In this document: piece by piece, positions 52,132 to 61,121 of the stretch
Layout of the letters: every line of letters begins with the position of its first letter
Numbering within the stretch: position 1 is the first letter of the stretch
From: Corallococcus interemptor
GTDB lineage: Bacteria > Myxococcota > Myxococcia > Myxococcales > Myxococcaceae
Assembly (NCBI RefSeq): GCF_003668875.1
Contig: NZ_RAWM01000011.1
Span: forward strand, 55,859-119,858
Direction: 5' to 3'
Length of the DNA stretch: 64,000 nucleotides
Notes under the pieces: generated by a model
What the model was told of the DNA's origin: nothing
What the model saw: the letters and a program-made list of their open reading frames with translations, nothing else
Database searches by the model: none
Made by a program: the position numbers and the translations under genes

Positions 52132-52165
52132 ACTCCGGTGCGGGGACGACCTCCCGCACCGGAGT
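52132..52165 (+). terminator. Terminator hairpin of the right cassette
   Basis: ACTCCGGTGCGGG (52132-52144) pairs perfectly with CCCGCACCGGAGT (52153-52165) over an 8-base loop, 14 bp after the SDR stop. Confidence 0.7.
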
Positions 52166-52172
52166 AGGGGCT

Positions 52173-52482
52173 CCTCCTGACCTGGTGAGCCAGGAGCCTC
52201 CGGACGACAAGGGCAACCCCACCGTCGACTTCCACGGCGAGAAGAGAAGCAACGCCGCGCACGCGTCAACGACCGACCCGGAGTCGAGGCTGGCTCGCAG
52301 AGGATGCCGGGGATGACGTGCAGTGCTTCGTGGAAGCTGTACGGGAGCAACGGATGACTCCGCACGTGGCCCAGACACGAGACGTGCGCCGCGCCAGCCG
52401 AATCCACGGCCGGGCCCCCCGCCATACGGGCTGCGCCCTGACAGCGCGCACTCTTCAGTACCGCGAGGAAAATCCCTGGGGA
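52173..52482 (+). pseudogene. IS5-family transposase remnant
   Basis: Two frames carry pieces of one transposase. The first, to the stop at 52314, reads GNPTVDFHGEKRSN, AHASTTDPESRLARRG. The second, from 52310, reads DDVQCFVEAVREQRMTPHVAQ, then HGRAPRHTGCAL. In intact IS5-type transposases about 70 residues lie between these pieces, so the remnant has an internal deletion and is missing both ends. No terminal inverted repeats are seen. Confidence 0.75.
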
Positions 52483-52491
52483 CTCAGCGGC

Positions 52492-52585
52492 TTGAGCACG
52501 AAGGCCCGCGACGTTCATCGCGAGGCCCTGGAAAGCAAAAAGGCCCTGCCGGTTCAGGGCAGGGCCTTCTTTTTTGCTCCCCGAC
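52492..52585 (-). repeat. tRNA-Asn 3' flank, second copy of the repeat
   Basis: This is the counterpart of 49817-49909: CTTGAGCACGAAGGCCC, CGCGACG-TT-CATCGCG, the tRNA terminator and the acceptor end GCTCCCCGA. Here it is joined to a complete tRNA gene. Confidence 0.65.
52540..52568 (-). terminator. Intrinsic terminator of tRNA-Asn
   Basis: AAGGCCCTGCC (52540-52550) pairs perfectly with GGCAGGGCCTT (52558-52568) over a 7-base loop. On the minus strand the stem is followed by a T-run (complement of CAAAAA), so it ends the tRNA transcript. The other side is also T-rich, so it may work both ways. Confidence 0.88.
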
Positions 52586-52649
52586 GTGGACTCGAACCAC
52601 GGACATGGTGATTAACAGTCACCCGCTCTACCAGCTGAGCTATCGGGGA
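52577..52649 (-). tRNA. tRNA-Asn(GTT)
   Basis: The minus strand folds as a full cloverleaf: acceptor TCCCCGA/TCGGGGA, D stem GCTC/GAGC, anticodon stem GGTGA/TCACC with loop CTGTTAA (anticodon GTT), T stem CGTGG/CCACG with loop TTCGAGT, and discriminator G. The 3' CCA is not encoded. A strong terminator follows. Confidence 0.97.
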
Positions 52650-52790
52650 ATATGTCCCGTCGCGGCGGTGCGCTGCCGTGACGGAAGCGACTTCTAGAGA
52701 ACCGAGCCTGCCCTGTCAACTGTCCTGTTCGATCCGATCTCCCGGCTTACCTCGCAGCCCTGGGCCGCCCTCCAGGGGCTCGGTCCCGTC

Positions 52791-53984
52791 GTGTCCGAAG
52801 CGCTTGCCCGTGTCCTCTCGGGCGACCCCGCCGAGCGCGTCCTCGACCGGACCCTGCGTGCCCACCGCGACCTGTCCCGTGAAGGACGCCAGGCGCTGAA
52901 GGAGGCTGTCTTCAACGTGGGCCTCTGGCGCCGCCGCCTGGGGTTCCTTCTGGCCTCTCCGGACGCGTCGCCCTCCCAGCTCCTGTTCGCGCTCCTGCAT
53001 GGCCTGGTGGGCGTTCCCGCTTCGGACGCCGCGTCTTGGGCGGGGCTGGAGGCTCCTCTGCCTTTGCGGACCGGAACGCCTCCGTCGCTGGCGCTCCGGG
53101 CCTCGCTGCCGGACTGGCTCGCGGACCACTTCTCCCGGGAACTGGGGGCGGAGGCGGAGGACTTCTGCGCCCGCCTCAACGTCCCGGGGCCCATCACGCT
53201 CCGGGTGAATCCGGCCCGCATCTCGCGTGAGGCCCTGGCCTCGCGCCTGGCCTCCGAGGGCGTCACGACCCGCCCTGGCTCCTGGAGCCCTTTGGCCCTT
53301 CACATTGATGGGCCCCGGCCGAACCTCTATGGGCTGGCCTCCCTGCGTGAAGGCCTGTTCGAGGTCCAGGACGAGGGCAGCCAACTCCTGGGGCTCCTCG
53401 TGGACGCCCAACCCGGAGAGACCGTGCTGGACCTTTGCGCCGGGGCAGGGGGGAAGACGCTCCAACTGGGCGCGGCGATGAAGGACTCCGGCCGGCTGCT
53501 CGCCTATGACCCGGACGCGGAGCGGTTGGACCGGCTCCAGCAGCGCGCTTCCCGGGCCGGGCTCACCCGCGTCCAGGTGCTCCGGACTCCGCCTGCGCCG
53601 GGACTCAATGTCGACCGTGTCCTCGCGGACGCTCCCTGTTCAGAGCTGGGCTCACTCCGCCGGGGCCCGGACCTTCGCTTCCGGCTCACCCCGGACTCGC
53701 TCTCCCAGTACACGGCCGTCCAGCGCGACATCCTGGCCCGGGCCGCAGACGTGGTGCGCCCCGGCGGCCGGGTCGTCTACGCGACCTGCACCCTCAACCG
53801 GGCGGAGAACCAGGACGTCGTCGCGGACTTCCTTCGCTCCCGCCCTGACTTCCGCGCCGTCACCCCGGGCGCCGGATGGCTTCCGGACGCGTGCCTCCAG
53901 GAGGGCTTCCTCCTCGTCACCCCGCATCGCCACGGGACGGACGGGTTCTTCGCGGCGGTGCTTGAACGCCGCACGGAGGGGTAG
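52791..53984 (+). CDS. rsmB: RsmB/NSUN-type rRNA (cytosine-C5) methyltransferase
   Basis: The 397-residue protein has an N-terminal NusB-like helical domain (residues 1-100) and a C-terminal Fmu/NOL1 methyltransferase: QDEGSQLLGLLVDAQPGE, LDLCAGAGGKTLQLGA, ADAPCSELGSLRRGPD with the motif VI Cys, and VVYATCTLNRAENQ with the motif IV/catalytic Cys. RsmB methylates 16S rRNA C967. The coding pattern extends upstream of GTG 52791 (to about 52713, LTSQPWAALQGLGPV), so the true start may be a rare codon there. Several members differ in target, so the name is likely, not certain. Confidence 0.85.
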   Translation: MSEALARVLSGDPAERVLDRTLRAHRDLSREGRQALKEAVFNVGLWRRRLGFLLASPDASPSQLLFALLHGLVGVPASDAASWAGLEAPLPLRTGTPPSLALRASLPDWLADHFSRELGAEAEDFCARLNVPGPITLRVNPARISREALASRLASEGVTTRPGSWSPLALHIDGPRPNLYGLASLREGLFEVQDEGSQLLGLLVDAQPGETVLDLCAGAGGKTLQLGAAMKDSGRLLAYDPDAERLDRLQQRASRAGLTRVQVLRTPPAPGLNVDRVLADAPCSELGSLRRGPDLRFRLTPDSLSQYTAVQRDILARAADVVRPGGRVVYATCTLNRAENQDVVADFLRSRPDFRAVTPGAGWLPDACLQEGFLLVTPHRHGTDGFFAAVLERRTEG

Positions 53985-54001
53985 GGCGGCTCGGCGCAAA
54001 A

Positions 54002-54026
54002 AACCTGTCCGACTGTCGGACAGGTT
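54002..54026. terminator. Terminator hairpin
   Basis: AACCTGTCCGAC and GTCGGACAGGTT flank a single T: a 25-bp near-perfect palindrome 17 bp after the rsmB stop. A run of seven A precedes it, so on the minus strand it has a T-tract. It likely ends rsmB transcription. Confidence 0.6.
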
Positions 54027-54143
54027 TCCGGCGACGGCCGGGCGGACGAGCGCTCCACGGGGCCTCGTTCCTCCTTCCGGCGGTACTCAACGCTTCGGGC
54101 CCGGGGCTCCCTGAAACACCGTTTCACCCTCGCACCGGGTGCT

Positions 54144-55058
54144 ATGAAGCGCTGCGTGCGTTGGCTCAAGCCCCTTCCGCTCCGTCCCCGCGACACGGTG
54201 CAGGTCGTCGCCCCCGCGGGCCCCTTCGAACAGGCTCCCTTCGAGGCCGGCCTGCGCATCCTCTCCGACCGCTACTCCCCGGTGGTTCGGCCCGACATCG
54301 GCGCGTCGCACCGCTACCTCGCCGGGGATGACGCCCGCCGCCAGGAGGAGCTGTCCCACGCGTTCCTCGACCGCGCCTCCCGCGCCATCTTCTGCGCCCG
54401 GGGCGGCTACGGCAGCGCGCGCCTGTTGCCGGAGCTGCCGCTCGACAAGGCCGGCCCCGTCTCCTTCACCGGCTTCTCCGACCTGACGTCCGTCCACTGC
54501 GCGCTCCAGGCCCTGCACCGCGTTTCCTTCCACGCGCCCGTCCTCACGCAGCTGGGCCGCCAGTCGTCCCAGGTCCACGACTACTTCTTCCGCCTCCTTG
54601 AATCCCCGGAGGCCCCGCCGCCCCTCACCGGCAACGCCACCTACGTCCCCGGCACCGCCGAAGGCGTCCTCGTGGGTGGCAACCTGTCTGTCTTCTCCCG
54701 GCTCCTGGGCACGCCGTACATGCCGCCGCTCGACGGCGCCGTGCTCCTCCTGGAGGACGTCACCGAGCGCCCCTACCGCATCGACCGCATGTGGACCCAT
54801 CTGCGGCTCGCGGGCGTCTTCTCCCGCGTGCGCGGCATCGTCCTGGGTGACTTCACCGCCTGCGAGGAGAAGGACGCGAACTACTCCAGCGCGGACGTGC
54901 TCCGCGAGCTGGCGCGGGACGCGAAGGTGCCTTGCGCCGCGGGCTTCCCCATTGGCCATGGCGCCATCAATTACCCCGTCGCCCTGGGCACCCACGTGCG
55001 TCTGGACGCGGACGCCGCGCGCCTGACGTTCCTCGAAGGCGCGGTGAGCCCCGGATGA
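54144..55058 (+). CDS. ldcA: LD-carboxypeptidase (S66 family)
   Basis: The 304-residue cytoplasmic peptidase has VVAPAGPF at the start, FCARGGYGSARLLPEL, the nucleophile motif GFSDLTS, LLLEDVTERPYRIDRM with the catalytic Glu, and PIGHGAINYPVALG with the catalytic His. It trims murein tetrapeptides to tripeptides, the step before Mpl reuse. It is first in an operon with a serine hydrolase (4-bp overlap) and mpl. Confidence 0.88.
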   Translation: MKRCVRWLKPLPLRPRDTVQVVAPAGPFEQAPFEAGLRILSDRYSPVVRPDIGASHRYLAGDDARRQEELSHAFLDRASRAIFCARGGYGSARLLPELPLDKAGPVSFTGFSDLTSVHCALQALHRVSFHAPVLTQLGRQSSQVHDYFFRLLESPEAPPPLTGNATYVPGTAEGVLVGGNLSVFSRLLGTPYMPPLDGAVLLLEDVTERPYRIDRMWTHLRLAGVFSRVRGIVLGDFTACEEKDANYSSADVLRELARDAKVPCAAGFPIGHGAINYPVALGTHVRLDADAARLTFLEGAVSPG

Positions 55059-56218
55059 GCCAGCACCCCATCGCCAACCTCCAGGCCGTGCTCGATGACG
55101 GCGTGGAGCTGGGCATCTTCCCCGCCGCGCAGGCCGTGGTGCTCCACAAGGGCATGCAGGTCTTCGGCGGCGTCGCCGGCAAGGCGACGGGCGACACGCT
55201 CTTCGACCTCGCGTCCCTCACCAAGGTCATGTCCACCACCGCGCTCTTCCTGCGCCTGTGGACCGAAGGCAAGGTGGGCCCGGACACGCTCGTGTCCCGC
55301 TACTTCCCCGGCTCGCCCGCGGGCGACGCGGGCGTCACCGTCGCGGACCTGCTCTACCACCGCTCCGGCCTGCCGGCCTTCGTCCCGTTCTTCGCGGACG
55401 CGCTCAAGTCCCATCCGGAGCTGCTCGACGCGAGCTGCCCCGCGACCCTCCGCGCGCAGGTCCACGCGGAGGTCCTGCACGCCGCCGCCGCCACTCCGCT
55501 GGATGCGCCCGTGCGCACGAAGTCCATCTACAGCGACGTGGGCTTCATCCTCCTGGGGGACATCCTCGCCCGCGCCGGTGGCGCTCCGCTGGACGTGCTC
55601 TTCCACCGCCACATCGCGGAGCCGCTGGACCTGAAGGCCCGCTTCCACCGCCTCACCGACTTCCCCGCTGACGGCGCCACCGCGCACACCGGCGCCATGC
55701 GTCCTCGCGAGCCCGCTCCGGGCCAGGAGTCGCTGTGGAAGGACGTGCCTTCGCAGGCGGCCCGCTCCGGTGAGGTGGACGACGACAACGCCTGGGTGCT
55801 GGACGGCGTCGCCGGACACGCGGGCCTGTTCGGCACCGCCGTGGACGTGGCCCGCTTCGGCCAGGCCGTGCTGGAGGGCGCCGCGGGCACGCATGCCGCG
55901 ATTGCTCCCGGGCCCTTGTGGCACCGCGCGCTCGCCACCGACCCGCTGGTGGAGGGCAGCACGCGCTCCATGGGCTTCGACTCGCCGTCGAAGGGCTACT
56001 CCAGCGCGGGCCGCTTCATTGGCGACACGCCTCCGGGCGCGGTGGGCCACCTGGGCTTCACCGGGACCAGCCTCTGGGTGGACCTGAGGCGGTCGCTCGT
56101 CGTCGCGCTCATCACCAACCGCGTGGCCCAGGGCCGTCAGGACCTGCGCATCCGCGACTTCCGCCCCGCCTTCCACGAGCTCGTCGTGGAGGCGCTCGAC
56201 CTCCACGTCCTCCCCTGA
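55055..56218 (+). CDS. Beta-lactamase-like serine hydrolase
   Basis: The 387-residue protein has SLTK (S54-K57) as the SxxK nucleophile motif, the YSD motif in SIYSDVGF (near residue 157) and HLGFTGTS near the end as the third motif. There is no signal peptide, so it works in the cytoplasm, unlike penicillin-binding proteins. Its ATG overlaps the ldcA stop. The setting between ldcA and mpl suggests a role in muropeptide processing, perhaps as an amidase or esterase. Confidence 0.85.
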   Translation: MSQHPIANLQAVLDDGVELGIFPAAQAVVLHKGMQVFGGVAGKATGDTLFDLASLTKVMSTTALFLRLWTEGKVGPDTLVSRYFPGSPAGDAGVTVADLLYHRSGLPAFVPFFADALKSHPELLDASCPATLRAQVHAEVLHAAAATPLDAPVRTKSIYSDVGFILLGDILARAGGAPLDVLFHRHIAEPLDLKARFHRLTDFPADGATAHTGAMRPREPAPGQESLWKDVPSQAARSGEVDDDNAWVLDGVAGHAGLFGTAVDVARFGQAVLEGAAGTHAAIAPGPLWHRALATDPLVEGSTRSMGFDSPSKGYSSAGRFIGDTPPGAVGHLGFTGTSLWVDLRRSLVVALITNRVAQGRQDLRIRDFRPAFHELVVEALDLHVLP

Positions 56219-56230
56219 GGAAACCGCAGC

Positions 56231-57700
56231 ATGGCTGACGACAACGGCAACGTCCTCGACTCACTCGACCCGAAGTCCGTGCGCCGCATCCACCTGGTGG
56301 GCGTGGCCGGCACCGGCATGGGCTCCTTCGCCGGCATGCTCAAGGCCGCTGGCTACGACGTCACCGGCAGCGACGAGAACGTCTATCCGCCCATGAGCGA
56401 CATGCTGCGCACGTGGGGCATCCCCGCCAGCAGCCCGTACTCGCCCGCCAACCTGGACGCGGCGAAGCCGGACCTGGTCATCATCGGCAACGTCATCCGC
56501 CGCGTGAATCCGGAGGCCACCGCCGTGCGCGAGCGGGGCCTCAAGCAGATGAGCTTCCCCGCCGCGCTGGGCTCGCTCTTCCTGGACCACTCGCACTCCG
56601 TCGTCGTCGCCGGCACGCACGGGAAGACGACGACGTCCTCGCTCATGGCCCACGTGCTGGTGTCCGCGGGCAAGGATCCGAGCTTCCTCGTGGGCGGCGT
56701 CACCCAGAACTATTCGGGTAACTACCGCGTGGGGAAGGGTCCGCACTTCGTCGTGGAAGGCGATGAGTACGACACCGCCTACTGGGACAAGGGCTCCAAG
56801 TTCCTCCACTACCGCCCGCGCACCGCCATCGTCACCAGCGTGGAGTTCGACCACGCGGACATCTTCCGCGACCTGCCCCACTACGAGGCCACGTTCGAGA
56901 AGTTCGTGCGCCTGGTGCCGAAGGACGGCCAGCTGGTCGTCTGCGCCGCGTACCCCAACGCCGTGCGCATCGCGCGCGGAGGCACCGCGCCCGTCAGCAC
57001 CTACGTGGCGAAGGAGGGCGCGGACGCGGACTACACGCCCAGGAACATCTCCTTCGGCCCGGAGGGCGCGCGCTTCAACGTCGTGGAGAAGGGCCAGGAC
57101 CTGGGCACCGTGATGCTGCCCATGTCCGGCGCGCACAACGTGGAGAACGCGCTCGCGGTCATCGCCGCCGCGCGCGGCCTGGGGCTCACCTTCGCTGAAA
57201 TCCAGCAGGGCCTGTCCACCTTCCAGGGCGTGAAGCGCCGGCAGGAGGTGCGCGCGGAGATTGAGGGCGTGCTCGTGGTGGACGACTTCGCGCACCACCC
57301 CACCGCCGTGCGGGAGACCATCTCCGCCATCCACCACCGCTACCCGGACCGGCGCCTGTGGGCCATCTTCGAGCCGCGCTCCAACACCAGCCGCCGCAAC
57401 ATCCACCAGGAGGACTACGCGCACGCCTTCCCCGGCGCCGCGCGCGCCAGCCTCAAGGTGCCCGAGCGCCACGACAAGGTGCCCGAGGGCGAGGAGCTCA
57501 ACGTCCCCAAGCTCATCGAAGCGCTCAAGGGTCAGGGCATCGCCGCGGACGGCGCCACCGACGTGCAGACGCTGGTGGACCGCGTCGCGTCCGAGGCGAA
57601 GGCCGGCGACGTGCTGCTCGTCATGAGCAACGGCGCCTTCGGAGGCTTTATCGAAAAGCTGCTCACCGCCCTGAAGGCCCGGGCGGGAAAGGGGACCTGA
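56231..57700 (+). CDS. mpl: Mpl, UDP-N-acetylmuramate:tripeptide ligase
   Basis: The 489-residue Mur ligase has the N-terminal VGVAGTGMGSFAGML, the ATP loop AGTHGKTTT (127-135), GDEYDTAYWDK, which distinguishes Mpl from MurC, and FAHHPTAV in the C-terminal domain. It attaches recycled L-Ala-D-Glu-mDAP tripeptide to UDP-MurNAc. It follows the serine hydrolase by 12 bp in the recycling operon. Confidence 0.93.
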   Translation: MADDNGNVLDSLDPKSVRRIHLVGVAGTGMGSFAGMLKAAGYDVTGSDENVYPPMSDMLRTWGIPASSPYSPANLDAAKPDLVIIGNVIRRVNPEATAVRERGLKQMSFPAALGSLFLDHSHSVVVAGTHGKTTTSSLMAHVLVSAGKDPSFLVGGVTQNYSGNYRVGKGPHFVVEGDEYDTAYWDKGSKFLHYRPRTAIVTSVEFDHADIFRDLPHYEATFEKFVRLVPKDGQLVVCAAYPNAVRIARGGTAPVSTYVAKEGADADYTPRNISFGPEGARFNVVEKGQDLGTVMLPMSGAHNVENALAVIAAARGLGLTFAEIQQGLSTFQGVKRRQEVRAEIEGVLVVDDFAHHPTAVRETISAIHHRYPDRRLWAIFEPRSNTSRRNIHQEDYAHAFPGAARASLKVPERHDKVPEGEELNVPKLIEALKGQGIAADGATDVQTLVDRVASEAKAGDVLLVMSNGAFGGFIEKLLTALKARAGKGT

Positions 57701-57703
57701 GCC

Positions 57704-58276
57704 ATGCGCCGTCCGTTCCTGCTCTCGCTGGGAGCGCTGTCGCTCGCCCTGGGCTGTGCCTCCTCGTCGTCTTCGTCCTTGCCTCCGCTCACGGACCGCA
57801 CCGGTGGCGGGACGCGCTCCAGCAGCGCGGGCCTGGCGTCGTCGGGCCAGCCGCTGGCCTTCCAGGTGAAGCGCTACCCGGACAACAGCCCGTATGACTT
57901 GAAGAGCGACCGTGGCCAGGTCGTCCTCCTGGACGTGTGGGCCACGTGGTGCGAGCCCTGCAAGGACGCGCTGCCCATGTACGGCCAGCTGCAGAAGGAG
58001 TACGGCGCGAAGGGTCTGAAGGTCTACGCGCTCAACGTGGACGAGGACGTGCGCGCCATTCCTCCGTTCCTGGAGGAGGCGAAGGTGGAGGTGCCCATCC
58101 TCCTGGACGCCAACGCGCTGGTGTCCGAGCGCCTGCTGAAGGTGCGGCTGATGCCCACCACCTTCCTGATTGATCGCAAGGGCGTCATCCGCCACGTGCA
58201 CGAGGGCTTCGCCGAGGAGTTCCTCCAGCAGTTCCAGACGGAAATCGAGCAGCTGCTCGCCGAGCCCGCCTCCTAG
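57704..58276 (+). CDS. TlpA/ResA-like thioredoxin lipoprotein
   Basis: The 190-residue lipoprotein (LALGC, Cys 18) has a Ser/Gly linker and a thioredoxin fold with active site WCEPC (82-86) and the cis-Pro in RLMPTTFLI. It should reduce disulfides in the periplasm. The start is 3 bp after mpl, so it belongs to the same transcript, though its link to murein recycling is not obvious. Confidence 0.88.
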   Translation: MRRPFLLSLGALSLALGCASSSSSSLPPLTDRTGGGTRSSSAGLASSGQPLAFQVKRYPDNSPYDLKSDRGQVVLLDVWATWCEPCKDALPMYGQLQKEYGAKGLKVYALNVDEDVRAIPPFLEEAKVEVPILLDANALVSERLLKVRLMPTTFLIDRKGVIRHVHEGFAEEFLQQFQTEIEQLLAEPAS

Positions 58277-58301
58277 CGCGCACCCGAGGGAAAACGCATC
58301 C

Positions 58302-59126
58302 ATGGCCCACGAACCGGAGACGCCCGCCGCGCTGCGCCGCACCGCGGAGGAGGGCGCCCGCATGGCCGGCCGCATCCTCTGTGAGCGCTTCCCCCAGCAC
58401 CGCACCATCGAGTTCAAGGGCGGCATCGACCTGGTGACGGACGCGGACCGCGCCTCGGAGGCCGCGCTGCTGGACTTCCTGCGCCAGCGCTACCCGCGCC
58501 ACGCCATCCTCGCGGAGGAGAGCGGCGCCTCGCAGGGCACGGACACGTTCCGGTGGGTGGTGGATCCGCTGGATGGCACGACGAACTATTCGCACCAGGT
58601 GCCGCACTTCTGCGTCAGCGTGGCGGTGGAGGGGCCGGAGGGCACCGTGGCGGGCGCCGTCTATGACCCCATGCGCGACGAGCTCTTCTCCGCCGCGAAG
58701 GGCGAAGGCGCCACGCTCAACGGCGTGCCCCTGAAGGCCAGCCCCACGGCCACGCTGGAGCGGGCGCTCCTGTGCACGGGCTTCCCCTACGACGTGCGCG
58801 AGCGGCCGGACCTGCCCGTGGGCCTCTTCTCCCAGCTCATCCTCCTGGCGCAGGGCATGCGCCGCACCGGCAGCGCCGCGCTGGACCTGGCGTACGTCGC
58901 GGCCGGCCGCTTCGATGGCTACTTCGAGTTCGGCCTCAAGCCCTGGGACATCGCCGCGGGCGGCCTGCTGGTGGCGGAGGCTGGCGGCGTCATCGTGCAC
59001 ATCGACGGGCGGCCCTTCGACGTGCTCAAGGGCGACGTGCTGGCGAGCGGCGCGAACCTGGCGCCCCAGCTCATGACGCAGGCGAAGCGCTTCCTCGACG
59101 AGATCGGCTGGACGTCGCGCGACTAG
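58302..59126 (+). CDS. suhB: Inositol monophosphatase family protein
   Basis: The 274-residue protein has the metal-site motifs of the family: AEESG (71-75), [10 protein letters not shown] (87-96) and [17 protein letters not shown]. It hydrolyses inositol-phosphate-type substrates; some members act in transcription antitermination. ATG 58302 is 25 bp after the TlpA-like stop. It shares its stop TAG with the convergent gene: the four bases CTAG (59123-59126) hold both stops. Confidence 0.88.
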   Translation: MAHEPETPAALRRTAEEGARMAGRILCERFPQHRTIEFKGGIDLVTDADRASEAALLDFLRQRYPRHAILAEESGASQGTDTFRWVVDPLDGTTNYSHQVPHFCVSVAVEGPEGTVAGAVYDPMRDELFSAAKGEGATLNGVPLKASPTATLERALLCTGFPYDVRERPDLPVGLFSQLILLAQGMRRTGSAALDLAYVAAGRFDGYFEFGLKPWDIAAGGLLVAEAGGVIVHIDGRPFDVLKGDVLASGANLAPQLMTQAKRFLDEIGWTSRD

Positions 59127-59737
59127 AAGAAGCTCTCCGGCACGAAGACGATGTCGCCGGCCTGGAGCAGGAAGTTGCGCTCACGGCCCACGCCAATGTC
59201 CTCCACGGGCACGCGAATCTTGCGCTCCTGCCCGTCCACCACGCGCGTGACGAGCGTGTTGTTCTTCGCCGCCAGCTTGGTGAAGCCCCCGGCCAGCGTA
59301 ATGGCCTGGATGATGGACACCTCGCCGGTGACGGGGAAGGTGCCGGGCTTCTGCACCTCCCCGAAGACGAAGATCTTCTGCGAGTTGTACTCCCGCACCA
59401 GCACGGACACCTGCGGGCGGCGCAGGTAGCGCGCCAGGCAGTCGCGCAGCGCGTCCGCCGCGGCGCTGGCGGTGAGGCCGGACAGCGTCACCTTGCCGCA
59501 CAGCGGATAGTCGATGGTGCCCTCCGGGGACACGCGCCAGGTGCCGGAGTGCTCGGGCTCCTGGAAGACGCGCACCTCCACCACGTCGCCGGGGCCCAGG
59601 TTGCCGCCGGACGTCGCCGCGGCCTCCGTGGCCGAAGCGGGCGTGGGCGGAGGCGGAGGCGGGCGCGTGTCCGCGTGGCAGGCGGACAGCACCGCGAGGA
59701 GGGCCGGCAGGACGAAGAGGAGCCGCGAGGGACGCAT
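59123..59737 (-). CDS. Short Wza-like (OPX) polysaccharide export lipoprotein
   Basis: The 204-residue lipoprotein (LSAC, Cys 20) has a Pro-rich linker, a polysaccharide-export (PES) domain ([26 protein letters not shown]) and one SLBB domain ([21 protein letters not shown]). It lacks the C-terminal outer-membrane helix of E. coli Wza and stops after ILVP-like IVFVPESFF. Its partner is likely the beta-barrel gene 14 bp upstream. In M. xanthus, similar short Wza proteins pair with separate barrels. Confidence 0.88.
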   Translation of the reverse strand: MRPSRLLFVLPALLAVLSACHADTRPPPPPPTPASATEAAATSGGNLGPGDVVEVRVFQEPEHSGTWRVSPEGTIDYPLCGKVTLSGLTASAAADALRDCLARYLRRPQVSVLVREYNSQKIFVFGEVQKPGTFPVTGEVSIIQAITLAGGFTKLAAKNNTLVTRVVDGQERKIRVPVEDIGVGRERNFLLQAGDIVFVPESFF

Positions 59738-59751
59738 GGGCGCGGGAAGCC

Positions 59752-61011
59752 TCAGTAGGAGACGGACACCCGCGCGTAGCCTTCGTGGCGGGTGTAGTTG
59801 AGGCCGGCGGCGCCGAGCGACGACGAGCGGGTGCCCAGCATGTAGCCCACCGCGCCCACCAGCCACGGCCGGATTTGATACTCGGGCCCCAGGTCCAGCG
59901 TCACCAGCGTGTCGCCTCGGCCGCCCGCGAAGGAGAGGAAGTCCAGCGCGCCCATGGCGTGCAGCGCGAGCCGGCTGCCCATCACGGAGCGCGCCTCCGC
60001 GTAGACGCGGTCGTCGCGGAAGGTGCCGTAGGCGGCCACCGGTTCGAAGGCGCGCAGGTAGCCGCCCTTCACCGTGAGCGACGGGCCCCAGAGGTACGTG
60101 CCCTCCACCTGGCCCACCACGGTGCCGCCGCCGCCCGCGCCCAGGTTCTGGCTCCAGCCGGCCTTCGCCGTCAGGGTGATGCGCGGGGACACGAGGCCGG
60201 ACACGCCCGCCATGGCGTGCAGCAGCGTCGCGCTGGGGGTGGCGGTGTCGTTGAAGTAGCCCCGGTACTCCAGGCCCGTGTCCACCACCACCGCCGTCTT
60301 GGGCAGGAAGCGCCAGCGGCCCTCCGTGCCCAGGCGCAGGTTGCCGTAGTTGAACTGGCTGGCGGCCAGCGGATCACACGCGGCGTCGGTGCAGCCCACG
60401 GGCGTCATGCCGCCCAGGGGCTCGAAGAACTCCATCGCGTAGGCCAGCGCGGGCGTCACTTCCAGCGCGCCGCCGCCGGGCTTCCACTGCGCCTTCACGC
60501 GCGCCTCGTTGAAGAGGCTGAGGATGCCCGCGCCCAGCGCCGCCGTGCGCGTGCGGTCCGAGCGCGTCAGCTCGTCACCGACCTCCACGGACAGCGTGCT
60601 CTCCTGGTTGAAGCGCAGCGCCAGGTCCGCCGCTCCCTCCAGGTGCGACGCCGCGCCGGAGCCCGCGGTAATCAGGCCCGTGTAGGCCACGTAGTCCAGG
60701 TTGCCGCGCAGCGCGATGGCCAGCTTCGGGGACGGCACGTCCAGCATCAGCCCGGGCCGGATGTGCAGCGCCAGCTCTCCGGAGAGGTCCGGGGACAGGG
60801 GGCCCGTGCCCGCTTCGCGGAAGTAGCCCACTCCGCTGTCCAGGCGCGTCTCCAAGTCCAGCGTCGGGTGCAGCCGGCCGCTGCCCACCTTCAGGCCATT
60901 GCCACCCGGAGGCCGTCCGCCCGCGAACGCCTGCGCCGACGCCGTCAGCGGCAGGAGCGCCGCGAGCGCCAGGGCCCCGAGGGCCAGACGGAATGTCCCA
61001 GGCTGCTTCAT
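59752..61011 (-). CDS. Outer-membrane beta-barrel, probable polysaccharide export partner
   Basis: The 419-residue protein has a signal peptide ([10 protein letters not shown], cleavage near 27). Many alternating strands of 8-10 residues with aromatic ends follow, and the last strand ends in Tyr (YARVSVSY), the normal outer-membrane signature. The size fits an 16-18-strand barrel. A loop contains a Cys pair (VGCTDAACD). It is transcribed with the short Wza-like gene, so it probably forms the outer-membrane channel for the same polysaccharide. Confidence 0.8.
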   Translation of the reverse strand: MKQPGTFRLALGALALAALLPLTASAQAFAGGRPPGGNGLKVGSGRLHPTLDLETRLDSGVGYFREAGTGPLSPDLSGELALHIRPGLMLDVPSPKLAIALRGNLDYVAYTGLITAGSGAASHLEGAADLALRFNQESTLSVEVGDELTRSDRTRTAALGAGILSLFNEARVKAQWKPGGGALEVTPALAYAMEFFEPLGGMTPVGCTDAACDPLAASQFNYGNLRLGTEGRWRFLPKTAVVVDTGLEYRGYFNDTATPSATLLHAMAGVSGLVSPRITLTAKAGWSQNLGAGGGGTVVGQVEGTYLWGPSLTVKGGYLRAFEPVAAYGTFRDDRVYAEARSVMGSRLALHAMGALDFLSFAGGRGDTLVTLDLGPEYQIRPWLVGAVGYMLGTRSSSLGAAGLNYTRHEGYARVSVSY

Positions 61012-61121
61012 GGTGTCAGCGGCACTCCAGACGATGAGACGGCGGGCATAGCACGCGTGTTCCCGCACCGGAACAAACGGTCCGGGGCCGGGACCGTGGG
61101 AGGTGGCAGGCGGCCAGTCAC

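Larger units (their letters stand above)
50033..52170. repeat. LysR-SnoaL-SDR cassette, intact right copy
   Basis: This is the full-length counterpart of 39745-41576, in the same orientation, with all three genes open. It includes the SDR terminator. It lies between two tRNA-Asn flank copies and next to a transposase remnant. Confidence 0.9.

Noticed and set aside
56261..58426. A 721-codon minus-strand open frame over mpl and the following genes
   Set aside because: It runs antisense to four well-supported genes and has the composition expected of a shadow frame.
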